The notes under the pieces were generated by a model. The model had not been told where the DNA came from, did no database searches, and saw only the letters and a program-made list of their open reading frames with translations. A DNA stretch of 16,519 nt, from contig DEHS01000017.1 of NCBI GenBank assembly GCA_002352055.1, positions 14,516 to 31,034 of the forward strand, given 5' to 3'. This DNA comes from Legionellaceae bacterium UBA2794 (GTDB lineage Bacteria > Pseudomonadota > Gammaproteobacteria > Legionellales > Legionellaceae). Shown here piece by piece: positions 7,643-14,976 of the stretch. Every line of letters begins with the position of its first letter. The first letter of the stretch is position 1. Made by a program: the position numbers and the translations under genes.

Positions 7643-7677
7643 AATGTTCTAACACGCAGGATGCGTATTAGAACATT
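7643..7677 (-). terminator. Hairpin 6 bases after the FecR gene stop
   Basis: AATGTTCTAA (7643-7652) pairs exactly with TTAGAACATT (7668-7677). After one C/A mismatch the stem continues with ACGCA against TGCGT, leaving a three-base loop: 15 base pairs in a 16-position stem. It starts directly after the last gene of the cluster transcribed on the minus strand, so a terminator is the simplest reading. The following bases on that strand are T-rich at first (TTTATTCAAAT) but not a true T-run, so termination may be inefficient or the hairpin may protect the RNA 3' end. Confidence 0.55.
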
Positions 7678-7683
7678 AAGAAA

Positions 7684-8469
7684 TTACAAGCAAACAATAG
7701 ATAATACAGCCAGGGTTTCAGCTGACGCAACTGCTGCAGCACTCGCATTGGTCGTTGCAACGGAACTGCCAACATTTTGCCCCGCATCAGCTACTTGGGC
7801 CACTGTGGCAATAATACTGGTTGCTGGATTTTCAGCTGCAACTTCCTGAGTTTCAGTTGTTGCTGGCGCGCTTGCGCCTTGTTGTGAAGAGCTCGTATCT
7901 GCTGATATGGTACCTTCTGCACCTGCTGGAGTACTGATTTGGCCAGCTGCAGGGAATGGTGCGTCAACAATACCTTCAGGAGTAATCAGGAAATTTTTCC
8001 CAGGGCCAAAAACCCTGCCAGCTGCCTTAACCTTACCCTCCTGAACGGATACATAAGTCTTATTATTTTTAGGTACGTAAACTGAAACTTCAGTACCAAG
8101 AATTGCCAGAGCCATTACGGGCGTTTTTAAAGTCTCTTTAACTTTACCCTGGGTTTTAAATTTAAGCTTTCCCGAATTCAACTCTGCCTTAATCTGTGTT
8201 TCCTGATTTGGAGTGTACGCTAATATTTTATAATTAGAATTCTCCCCCAGATTGACTAAGGTTCCATTGTTATATTTTATATTCACAGCGGCACCACCAG
8301 CAGTAATGATGGTATCGCCAGCATTCAATGAAGAACCTCGAGTAAGCGTGCGCTCGGTACCATTCCTACTGGCTACAACTTTATTTGTAGCAAATAATAC
8401 CTTAGCCACTGAGTCAGCAAACACATTGCTAACGCCAAATAACAAGCAAATCATAATTAATCTTTTCAT
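7684..8469 (-). CDS. FecR-domain periplasmic protein
   Basis: This 261-residue protein is exported: residues 1-18 form a signal peptide (KR, hydrophobic core, VFA then cleavage before DS). Residues ~45-145 match the FecR domain: LNAGDTIITAGGAAVNIKY, then NGTLVNLGENS, and LKTPVMALAILGTEVSVYV with the typical TP-x-x-GTE pattern. A following beta segment (EGKVKAAGRVFGPGKNF) fits the end of the domain. From about 172 the chain is low-complexity, rich in Ala, Ser, Thr, Gln and Pro, and it ends in an unusual hydrophobic tail, LAVLSIVCL. FecR domains here lack the sigma-regulator context and are often found beside CHASE2 cyclases, as they are in this window. AGAGG sits 4 bases before the ATG. It is the last gene of the cluster, 51 bases after the small secreted protein gene. 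Its ligand is unknown. Confidence 0.82.
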   Translation of the reverse strand: MKRLIMICLLFGVSNVFADSVAKVLFATNKVVASRNGTERTLTRGSSLNAGDTIITAGGAAVNIKYNNGTLVNLGENSNYKILAYTPNQETQIKAELNSGKLKFKTQGKVKETLKTPVMALAILGTEVSVYVPKNNKTYVSVQEGKVKAAGRVFGPGKNFLITPEGIVDAPFPAAGQISTPAGAEGTISADTSSSQQGASAPATTETQEVAAENPATSIIATVAQVADAGQNVGSSVATTNASAAAVASAETLAVLSIVCL

Positions 8470-8520
8470 ATCACCTCTGACTTTAAATTAGTGTTAACCC
8501 CTAAAAACATGGATTATTGA

Positions 8521-8970
8521 TCAAGGAAGAATTTCAAGATAAAAATATCCTGGCTGTGTATTATCGCCCCGTACCTCAATTAAAGTCGGAGGTTCGTTAC
8601 CACTGGCAGTAAATGATAAATTGCCTGAGGCACCTGGCGCCAGGTTAATTGAAGCAGGTGGGTTCGCAAATACAATCCCACTTAAACTTGCCGGAATTAT
8701 TGCTCTAATATTAGTAGCAGTAATCGAGGAAGATTGATTTGTTATTTGTATTGCGCCAGTAAATCCGGTTCCACTACTAATGGTTAAGGTGCAATATGCG
8801 AACAACGAGGGATGCGGGCAAGGGCGTATTTGATGACCTTTTCCAGAGGACAAACTGATAATAATTTCAGCAGAGTCTGATTGTTCTTTCGCCATCGACA
8901 GAGGTGCAAAAAGCACGAACAAACTCATTGCGCCCATTAAAACTATTTTTTTAAACAGATTTTTAGCCAT
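8521..8970 (-). CDS. Small secreted beta-sandwich-like protein
   Basis: This 149-residue protein has a signal peptide at 1-27 (basic KNLFKK, hydrophobic core, SMA cleavage site). The mature part is rich in Ser, Thr, Ile and Gly and lacks helices, suggesting a beta-sandwich. Two Cys (51 and 60, in PCPHPSLFAYC) could form a disulphide. The order ITNQSS, IRAIIPASLSG, INLAPGASGNLSFTASG, then RGDNTQPGYFYLEI resembles a domain that recurs in Legionella exported proteins, where the LxPGxS loop is normally followed by Cys; here that Cys is replaced by Gly-Asn. That resemblance is from memory. AAGGA lies 7 bases before the ATG. It lies between the cyclase and the FecR gene on the same strand, so it probably works in the same envelope module. 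A TATAAT on the minus strand at 9012-9017 may give it an internal promoter. Confidence 0.72.
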   Translation of the reverse strand: MAKNLFKKIVLMGAMSLFVLFAPLSMAKEQSDSAEIIISLSSGKGHQIRPCPHPSLFAYCTLTISSGTGFTGAIQITNQSSSITATNIRAIIPASLSGIVFANPPASINLAPGASGNLSFTASGNEPPTLIEVRGDNTQPGYFYLEILP

Positions 8971-9060
8971 TATTCATCCTTGTTAAAAATTCGACTGAAG
9001 ATTAGTGTACCATTATATTAAAAAAAATATATTGCCTCTATAAATAGGACAAACCAGTGA

Positions 9061-11304
9061 TTATTTTTGATTATGTCTATAGACCCCATCCCAAGGTTGA
9101 ACAGGAGGCTCTTTTATAAAATTTATGACTCGTTCATAATACAGTTTATAAAGATAACAATCAGGAAATTGGTGCATCATTCCTGCAAATTGTTTCTCTG
9201 CTTCCAACCAATTTTGTGCATAATACTCTTCCAACGCACGTTGATAGCTCTCGACCTCACTAATGCGTTCTTGAGACACATCTACCACAATATCCAGAGG
9301 TTCGTAGATAGTCAATGCACTTTTACGACCTTTTACGGTTATTTTATCAATTGGTCGCCAGAAAAAATCCTTTTGATTTAAATAGGTTACATCACTTGCC
9401 AGAATATTCACCTGATAAAATTTAGTTAAATCCTGTAAGCGCGACGCCAAATTAACCGTATCCCCTAAAACGGTGTAGGCTCGTCTAAACTCGGAGCCCA
9501 TGTCCCCAACGTTCATTAAACCGCTCGCTAATCCAATACCAATTGTCACATGAGGAAGATTTTTTTCGCTAAGGTGAGCATTAATCGCTGGTAACTGTTT
9601 AAATATGATTAAGGAGCTCAGAATTGCATGATAAGCATGTTCCGTGTTAACCGCAGGAGCCCCCCAAAAAGCGACAATCATATCCCCTACATATTTATCC
9701 ACGGTGCCCCGTTGACTAAAAATTATTTCAGTAATTGGGGTAAAAAAAGTATTCAGCAAATCCTTAACACCTTGTGCATTAAGTTGCTCACTTACTGAAG
9801 TAAAATTACGAATGTCGGTGAATTGTGCTGTCATCTCACGCGTTTGCCCTTCCATGCTGAAATTCTCTGGAGAATCTATTAGCTCCTTAACATACTCTTG
9901 AGGCACGTATTGGCCAAATAAATCACTGATTCTTTTCTTTTGTCGTTTTTCCATTATGTAAGAGTAGCTATAACTCACCAACGCCTGTATGAGGATCAAA
10001 ATAATTAATAGAGCAATCGGCACATACAAACTGTGATTGATAAATAAATAAATACCCCCTGATACAAGCACCCCAAGAGTAATTAACGTAATGATAAATT
10101 TACTCATTACATCAACATAAGAAAACACAACCGCAAAAAAGATACCAAAAAGCAGCAAATACATAAGCCCCTGATAAGAGTCCCACGTATACTCAGTAAT
10201 CAGTTGTTGGCTCACCATTCCCTGAACCATGTTCGCAACCATCTCCACACCAGGAAATAGTTGGGCAACCGGAGTTTGATGAATATCGGCAAGGAGCGCC
10301 ATAGAGGATCCAACAATAGCAATACTGCCCTCCAGTTCTTTAGCATTTACATTGCCCTGTAGAATATTAGCGGCAGAATAATAATCTAAAGTTCCAGGGC
10401 CACCCCAAAATGGAATGAGAATTTGTCCATGGGGGTTCACTGGGATAAACGTGCCATCCAGCTTAATGCCGAATAGACTACCCTCCCGAGTCATTAATTC
10501 AATTTGATCCGTAAGTAAATAATTCATAGCGACAGCAAGAGATAAACTGGGATATAGATAGTCACCATACCTTGCTAAAATATAAGCATGGCGAATGGTT
10601 CCATCATCATCTGGTAAATTCGTTACAAAACCTGCTTTCTTAGCCGCATCAATAAATGGAGGTAAAACGCCGTTATACCCTTGAAACTGATAAAAGGGAT
10701 ACGATGCTGCATCAATGGGTTGCCCGTTTGCATTGAGCAACGGAGGGGGTAGTGCTCCAGTTCTCACCTCTGGATTATGGTGAAATAAAAATCCTAATAC
10801 CACATTTTGTTCGAGTAACGCGCGGGAAAATGTTTGATCATTATCCACTTCATGGGCAATTTTATCCAATGTATGCAATAAAGCCGGATTTTTTATATCC
10901 GCGCCCAGATTTAATTGATTTAATTTATTTTTTAGACCAGTAGCATAATTAATTTCAGGCTCGGACATGACAATATCCATACCCACACTCACCACACCAT
11001 ATTGTTTGAGTTTATTGACGAGATTTGCCATTTTGTCTCGCGGCCAAGGCCAACGACCTTCCTTTAGAACCGACTCTTCATCAATATTTATGATAACAAC
11101 CTTGACGCTGCTTTGGTGAGGTCGCCATTGCAAGTTGATGATTTGATCGTAGATGCGACCATCTAAATGGTTAATTATTGGGTAAGCCACAGGAATGCGA
11201 AAAAACTCAATAGAAAGAATGATGATTGTGCACAATATACCCAGGCTAAGCTCTACCCATTTAGGATGATTAAGCCTGGATAAGAAAGGATACGTTCCGC
11301 GCAT
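9061..11304 (-). CDS. CHASE2-domain class III adenylate cyclase
   Basis: The 747-residue protein converts ATP to cAMP by prediction. A membrane segment at 19-35 precedes a periplasmic CHASE2 sensor (about 50-370; IINIDEESVLKEGRWPWPRD at 71-90 is typical). Three further membrane segments follow (about 378-397, 402-422, 427-446), then the cytoplasmic cyclase domain (about 485-668). Catalytic residues are complete: metal-binding Asp497 (FTDIRNFT) and Asp541 (VGDMIVAFWG), Lys537 and Thr611 as the adenine-selecting pair, and Asn618 and Arg622 in GDTVNLASRL. Thr in place of the class IIIa Asp points to class IIIb. The C-terminal 70 residues are a TPR-like pair ending PWDGVY, common in this family. 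The gene starts 8 bases after the barrel-gene stop with a weak ribosome site, suggesting translational coupling. Lys/Thr argues against a guanylate cyclase. Confidence 0.93.
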   Translation of the reverse strand: MRGTYPFLSRLNHPKWVELSLGILCTIIILSIEFFRIPVAYPIINHLDGRIYDQIINLQWRPHQSSVKVVIINIDEESVLKEGRWPWPRDKMANLVNKLKQYGVVSVGMDIVMSEPEINYATGLKNKLNQLNLGADIKNPALLHTLDKIAHEVDNDQTFSRALLEQNVVLGFLFHHNPEVRTGALPPPLLNANGQPIDAASYPFYQFQGYNGVLPPFIDAAKKAGFVTNLPDDDGTIRHAYILARYGDYLYPSLSLAVAMNYLLTDQIELMTREGSLFGIKLDGTFIPVNPHGQILIPFWGGPGTLDYYSAANILQGNVNAKELEGSIAIVGSSMALLADIHQTPVAQLFPGVEMVANMVQGMVSQQLITEYTWDSYQGLMYLLLFGIFFAVVFSYVDVMSKFIITLITLGVLVSGGIYLFINHSLYVPIALLIILILIQALVSYSYSYIMEKRQKKRISDLFGQYVPQEYVKELIDSPENFSMEGQTREMTAQFTDIRNFTSVSEQLNAQGVKDLLNTFFTPITEIIFSQRGTVDKYVGDMIVAFWGAPAVNTEHAYHAILSSLIIFKQLPAINAHLSEKNLPHVTIGIGLASGLMNVGDMGSEFRRAYTVLGDTVNLASRLQDLTKFYQVNILASDVTYLNQKDFFWRPIDKITVKGRKSALTIYEPLDIVVDVSQERISEVESYQRALEEYYAQNWLEAEKQFAGMMHQFPDCYLYKLYYERVINFIKEPPVQPWDGVYRHNQK

Positions 11305-11312
11305 GCCTGAAA

Positions 11313-12296
11313 TTAACTAAAATGGTATTCTAAACCAACAATGGTCTGGTTACTTTTATAGTTATTTCCTGCATTGTAGTATTTTTGCTCTAGGCGTAAC
11401 ACCAGTTGCTTATAAAGATAGGTTATCCCCCCGCCAACTCTGTAACCGTTTTGATCCAGATTCAGTTGTGGTAAAGAACCATTGAATAGAGGAGTAACAA
11501 GAGGGCGACTGTTTGAGAAACCCGCAACCTGAATTAACCCGCCGTTTATAAATGGAATAAATTGTGGCGTTAATTGATAAGAAAGCTCGGCTCCCTCAAA
11601 AACATACGTTGCTTTATTAGTTAATGGAGCAATCAGTTGTGCCGTCTGTAATGCGGGTAGATTCAGATAATACCGGCCTGCATTGATCCGACTATATAAC
11701 AAGCCAAGATTTGCTCGTAACATCCATTTATCCCAAGAGGTCTTATAAAATCCATTTAAGCTGCCAAACCAATTGGTTGTGCGATGGCTAGTGTACCCCA
11801 TGACCTGATTCACCCGATTGGGGAAGAATAGCGTTTGAGAAGCAATTTTATTCTGGCCGTATCCATACCCAAGATCAATATCGAAATTTGGGGTAAAAGA
11901 TTTACGAACGTGTCCAAAAAGGGTGTTGTTGCGAATAGATTGAGTGGAGTAGTTATCTGATTCCGGTGCCAGGAAAAATTGAGAGTTGACATCGCTGTCC
12001 ACTTTAAATACGTAAAGCCCAGCCATAATACTGGGGGTTAAGATAATATGGTCAGCCCCTACTGAATAAACGTTGGAATGCCCTTGGAAGCGATTAAAGT
12101 TACCGCCTTCTGTGGAATCAAAATCAAAATCTATATAGCTGTAAAGGAATTCCGGCATGATTTGTTTTAAAGTACTCTTTTGAGGCGCTACCTTTTCTCC
12201 TTCTTTGGTCAATTCGGTTGAGGGTGTATTTCCTGCGTGGGCTATGAATCCATTTAAGGTTAAACACAGCAGGAGTGTTATTGATTGTATTTTCAT
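11313..12296 (-). CDS. Outer-membrane beta-barrel protein
   Basis: The 327-residue protein has a signal peptide cleaved after AHA (residue 21). The mature chain alternates polar and hydrophobic residues with many aromatic belts (for example HIILTPSIMAGLYVFKVDS, FDIDLGYGYGQNK, WMLRANLGLLYS, GYRVGGGITYLYKQLVLRLEQKYY) and turns rich in Asn, Asp and Gly, as in 10-14-stranded outer-membrane barrels or autotransporter translocator domains. It ends GLEYHFS, so the typical terminal Phe is followed by an extra Ser. There is no passenger domain. AAGGAA lies about 9 bases before the ATG. It is the first gene of the cluster that continues with the CHASE2 cyclase 8 bases later. A sensor or porin role coupled to cAMP production is inferred from the order, not from the sequence of the barrel. 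Confidence 0.8.
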   Translation of the reverse strand: MKIQSITLLLCLTLNGFIAHAGNTPSTELTKEGEKVAPQKSTLKQIMPEFLYSYIDFDFDSTEGGNFNRFQGHSNVYSVGADHIILTPSIMAGLYVFKVDSDVNSQFFLAPESDNYSTQSIRNNTLFGHVRKSFTPNFDIDLGYGYGQNKIASQTLFFPNRVNQVMGYTSHRTTNWFGSLNGFYKTSWDKWMLRANLGLLYSRINAGRYYLNLPALQTAQLIAPLTNKATYVFEGAELSYQLTPQFIPFINGGLIQVAGFSNSRPLVTPLFNGSLPQLNLDQNGYRVGGGITYLYKQLVLRLEQKYYNAGNNYKSNQTIVGLEYHFS

Positions 12297-12360
12297 AAAC
12301 TCAACTTCCTTATTAAAATCATGGTGGACCAGGATTATTTAGGCTTAATAAAAAATATTA

Positions 12361-12390
12361 ATCATAATCATAAAATGCGTTTTATTACAA
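12361..12390 (-). promoter_or_regulatory. Putative promoter of the barrel-cyclase-FecR cluster
   Basis: On the minus strand TTGTAA (12385-12390) and TATGAT (12361-12366) are spaced by 18 bases, about 65 bases before the barrel start codon. A second TATGAT overlaps directly upstream. The surrounding AT-richness lowers the weight of the match. Confidence 0.3.
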
Positions 12391-12421
12391 TATTTTAGTT
12401 AATATTAACGAAATATAGTTC

Positions 12422-12449
12422 TTGACGTTTTCTACAGCTACGTCACAAT
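12422..12449 (+). promoter_or_regulatory. Putative promoter of the PhoH-guaC operon
   Basis: TTGACG (12422-12427) matches the -35 consensus at five of six positions. CACAAT (12444-12449), after a 16-base spacer, matches -10 at four of six. Transcription would start just before the inverted repeat at 12459-12490, placing that structure in the 5' leader. Confidence 0.4.
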
Positions 12450-12458
12450 AAAGTCAGA

Positions 12459-12490
12459 CTCCTGAAACTTTTAAAAGTTTAATTCAGGAG
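12459..12490 (+). promoter_or_regulatory. Leader hairpin upstream of the PhoH-like gene
   Basis: CTCCTGAA (12459-12466) pairs with TTCAGGAG (12483-12490). Between and partly overlapping these arms is a perfect 16-bp palindrome, AAACTTTTAAAAGTTT (12465-12480), so the two pairings compete for a few bases or combine with a small bulge. The 3' arm carries an AGGAG sequence 27 bases before the start codon, too far to be its ribosome site. It could be an RNA switch, a protein operator or a stability element. Confidence 0.4.
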
Positions 12491-12517
12491 ATATTTCTAT
12501 AGCCGATGGGGTGATTT

Positions 12518-13924
12518 ATGGATACTACCAATTCTGGATTAAAACTGTTTGTGCTTGATACGAATATTCTCATGCACGATCCCAGTGCTATTTATCATTT
12601 TGACGAACATGATATTTACTTGCCCATGGTAGTACTTGAAGAATTAGACAGTCATAAAACCGGTACTTCAGAAGTGGCGCGTAACGTCAGGCAAACCAAC
12701 AGAATGCTGGTTGAACTAATGAGTAACGCCTCTCATGAACAAATCGTTTCAGGCTTGCAAATCCCAACCTACATTAACTCTACAAATGGACCAGCTAGCG
12801 GCCGATTATTTTTTCAAACAGATGATTTTAATCAAATAGTGCCATCGACCTTGCCCGGACATAAAGTAGATAACACGATTCTTGCTACCGCTTTAGGACT
12901 ACAAAAAAAATACGCCGGTCAAAAGCAAGTGGTTATCATTTCCAAAGACATCAACCTTCGAATCAAAGCGGGTATACTTGGCATTTTAGCGGAAGACTAT
13001 TACAACGACCAGGTTTTGGATGATGTTAACCTCTTACATCGTGGTTTACACATATTGGATAATGACTTTTGGGATACGCACGCCAAAGACATGAGCTCCT
13101 GGCAAGAAAGTGGCAAGACCTTCTATCAGGTCACAGGACCTTTAGTGAATCAATGGAACCATAATGATTGCATCAGTACTGAAAATAATGAATTCCAAGC
13201 CATAGTGAAAAAGCTCAATGGGAATAATGCAGTGGTGCAACTGGTCAGAGATTATACCCAAACAAAAAATTCAGTATGGGGCATTACTGCACGCAACCGG
13301 GAACAAAATTTCTCTTTAAACTTGCTGCTTGACCCAGATATTGATTTTGTCACCTTACAAGGCTCAGCGGGTACTGGTAAAACATTACTGACCATCGCCG
13401 CAGGCTTAACCCAGGTTATGGATCAAAATCGCTATAATGAAATTTTGATGACACGGGTCACCATTCCCGTTGGAGAAGACATTGGATTTTTACCTGGAAC
13501 CGAAGAAGAGAAAATGACTCCATGGATGGGTGCCTTAATGGATAATCTGGAGGTTCTGCATGGCTCCCAAGTGGGTGGGAGTTTTGGACGAAGTGCGACT
13601 CAGGATTTGTTACAGAACAAAATTAAAATCCGCTCGTTAAATTTCATGCGCGGCCGTACTTTTTTAAACCGCTATATCATCATTGATGAAGCGCAAAACC
13701 TGACGTCCAAACAAATTAAAACATTGGTTACCCGCGCAGGTCCTGGCAGTAAAATAATTTGTCTTGGTGATATTAAGCAAATTGACACACCTTATCTTAC
13801 GGAAACCACCTCAGGATTAACCTTTGCTGTAGACCGATTTAAGGACTGGGAGCATAGCGCCCATATGACTTTAACTCGTGGAGAGCGCTCAAGACTTGCA
13901 TTTTATGCTGCTGAGCATTTATAG
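12518..13924 (+). CDS. PIN-domain plus PhoH-type ATPase (PhoH2-like)
   Basis: The 468-residue cytoplasmic protein joins two domains. Residues 8-175 form a PIN nuclease domain with acidic metal ligands likely at Asp14 (LDTNILMHD), Glu41/Glu42, Asp118 and Asp144 (SKDINLR). Residues ~258-468 form a PhoH P-loop ATPase with Walker A GSAGTGKT (282-289), the VTIPVGEDIGFLPG segment (314-327), Walker B IIIDEAQN (387-394) and a GDIKQID sensor motif. In characterised PhoH2 proteins this arrangement gives ATP-dependent RNA unwinding and sequence-specific RNA cleavage, so an RNA-processing role is likely. This is not the single-domain PhoH/YbeZ. The ATG has GGGG about 7 bases upstream. A three-codon ORF, ATG-GGG-TGA (12506-12514), ends three bases before it. 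guaC follows after 23 bases, so the two are probably co-transcribed. Confidence 0.92.
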   Translation: MDTTNSGLKLFVLDTNILMHDPSAIYHFDEHDIYLPMVVLEELDSHKTGTSEVARNVRQTNRMLVELMSNASHEQIVSGLQIPTYINSTNGPASGRLFFQTDDFNQIVPSTLPGHKVDNTILATALGLQKKYAGQKQVVIISKDINLRIKAGILGILAEDYYNDQVLDDVNLLHRGLHILDNDFWDTHAKDMSSWQESGKTFYQVTGPLVNQWNHNDCISTENNEFQAIVKKLNGNNAVVQLVRDYTQTKNSVWGITARNREQNFSLNLLLDPDIDFVTLQGSAGTGKTLLTIAAGLTQVMDQNRYNEILMTRVTIPVGEDIGFLPGTEEEKMTPWMGALMDNLEVLHGSQVGGSFGRSATQDLLQNKIKIRSLNFMRGRTFLNRYIIIDEAQNLTSKQIKTLVTRAGPGSKIICLGDIKQIDTPYLTETTSGLTFAVDRFKDWEHSAHMTLTRGERSRLAFYAAEHL

Positions 13925-13947
13925 TACGCGTTTTACGAGGATAAAAA

Positions 13948-14961
13948 ATGACCGAGCAAGCGATCACCTTTGATGACGTTCTAATGGTACCTTCATACAA
14001 CCACCACGAATCAAGACGCGTGGTGGAAACAACCAGCATGGACAGATTAGGAAAACTGACTTTAAATTTGCCGGTAATAAGCTCAAACATGGACACAATT
14101 ACTGAAAGCCCTATGGCCAATTTTATGAGCAGTAAAGGTGCCATGGGCGCATTACATCGCTTTATGTCCATCGAAGAAAACATAGAGGAATTTAAAAAAT
14201 GTACGGGTATTGTCTTTGTGTCTGTGGGATGTACTGATGCAGAATTACAAAGAGCTGAGGCGTTACGTGACGCTGGTGCGACCTATTTTTGTGTCGATGT
14301 GGCTCATGCTCATGCGAAATATGTGGGGAAAACATTAAAAAATCTGCGTAAAATGCTTGCTGACCGCTGTATTATGGCGGGAAATGTCGCTACTTATGCC
14401 GGAGCTGACTACTTAGCCTCTTGCGGTGCCGATATTATTAAAGCAGGTATTGGTGGCGGATCGGTTTGCAGTACTCGGATCAAGACTGGCTTTGGTGTTC
14501 CCATGCTTACCTGCATTCAGGATTGTTCGCGAACTGATCGCTCAATCGTTGCAGACGGTGGTATAAAAACTTCCGGTGATATCGTTAAAGCTTTAGCTTT
14601 TGGTGCAGACTTCGTAATGATTGGTGGAATGCTGGCCGGTACTGCTCCTACACCCGGAGATATCATTCAAAAACCCGATGGCAGTAAAATTAAACAATAC
14701 CGAGGGATGGCTTCGCGCGAAGCACAGGAAGAATTTCTCGGACAAATGCATGAATGGAAAACAGCCGAAGGAGTAGCTGCTGAAGTCCCTTATAAAGATA
14801 ACGCAGACGCCATTATTGCCGATATTGTAGGCGGGTTAAGGTCTGGTTTGACTTATGCAGGCGCAGATACCATTAGTGAATTACAGCGTAAACTTAACTA
14901 CGTGACTGTAACGCAGGCAGGACGAATCGAAAGTTTGCCTCATAAGTTGCTCGAGAGATAA
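13948..14961 (+). CDS. guaC: GMP reductase
   Basis: The 337-residue TIM-barrel enzyme belongs to the IMP dehydrogenase/GMP reductase family. By prediction it reduces GMP to IMP and ammonia with NADPH in purine salvage. The catalytic loop GIGGGSVCSTR (167-177) holds nucleophile Cys174 and Thr176, the Thr that in GMP reductase helps handle ammonia. Phosphate-binding ADGG (202-205) and IGGMLAG (225-231) and the flap region ending AEGV (273-276), with Glu274, are present. The N-terminus (ITFDDVLMVP) and SSNMDTITE (45-53) are typical. It has no CBS pair and is much shorter than the ~490-residue IMP dehydrogenases, which favours GMP reductase. The loop has GGGS where most relatives have GPGS. CGAGG lies 7 bases before the ATG. 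It is the second gene after the PhoH-like gene and ends 15 bases from the convergent gene, with no clear terminator between. Confidence 0.85.
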   Translation: MTEQAITFDDVLMVPSYNHHESRRVVETTSMDRLGKLTLNLPVISSNMDTITESPMANFMSSKGAMGALHRFMSIEENIEEFKKCTGIVFVSVGCTDAELQRAEALRDAGATYFCVDVAHAHAKYVGKTLKNLRKMLADRCIMAGNVATYAGADYLASCGADIIKAGIGGGSVCSTRIKTGFGVPMLTCIQDCSRTDRSIVADGGIKTSGDIVKALAFGADFVMIGGMLAGTAPTPGDIIQKPDGSKIKQYRGMASREAQEEFLGQMHEWKTAEGVAAEVPYKDNADAIIADIVGGLRSGLTYAGADTISELQRKLNYVTVTQAGRIESLPHKLLER

Positions 14962-14976
14962 ACACTTAAAACCCAA

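Noticed and set aside
7684..8469. Anti-sigma regulator for iron-citrate uptake (true FecR)
   Set aside because: It has a cleavable signal peptide and no cytoplasmic anti-sigma domain, and there is no FecI-type sigma factor or TonB receptor nearby.
9012..9027. Intrinsic terminator after the cyclase gene
   Set aside because: There is a T-rich run on the minus strand but no stable hairpin before it, and a TATAAT in the same place fits a promoter better.
9061..11304. Guanylate cyclase or diguanylate cyclase
   Set aside because: The Lys537/Thr611 pair selects adenine in class III cyclases, and there is no GGDEF motif.
13948..14961. IMP dehydrogenase instead of GMP reductase
   Set aside because: There is no CBS domain pair, the length is 337 residues, and the Cys-Ser-Thr loop with the AEGV segment fits GMP reductase better.
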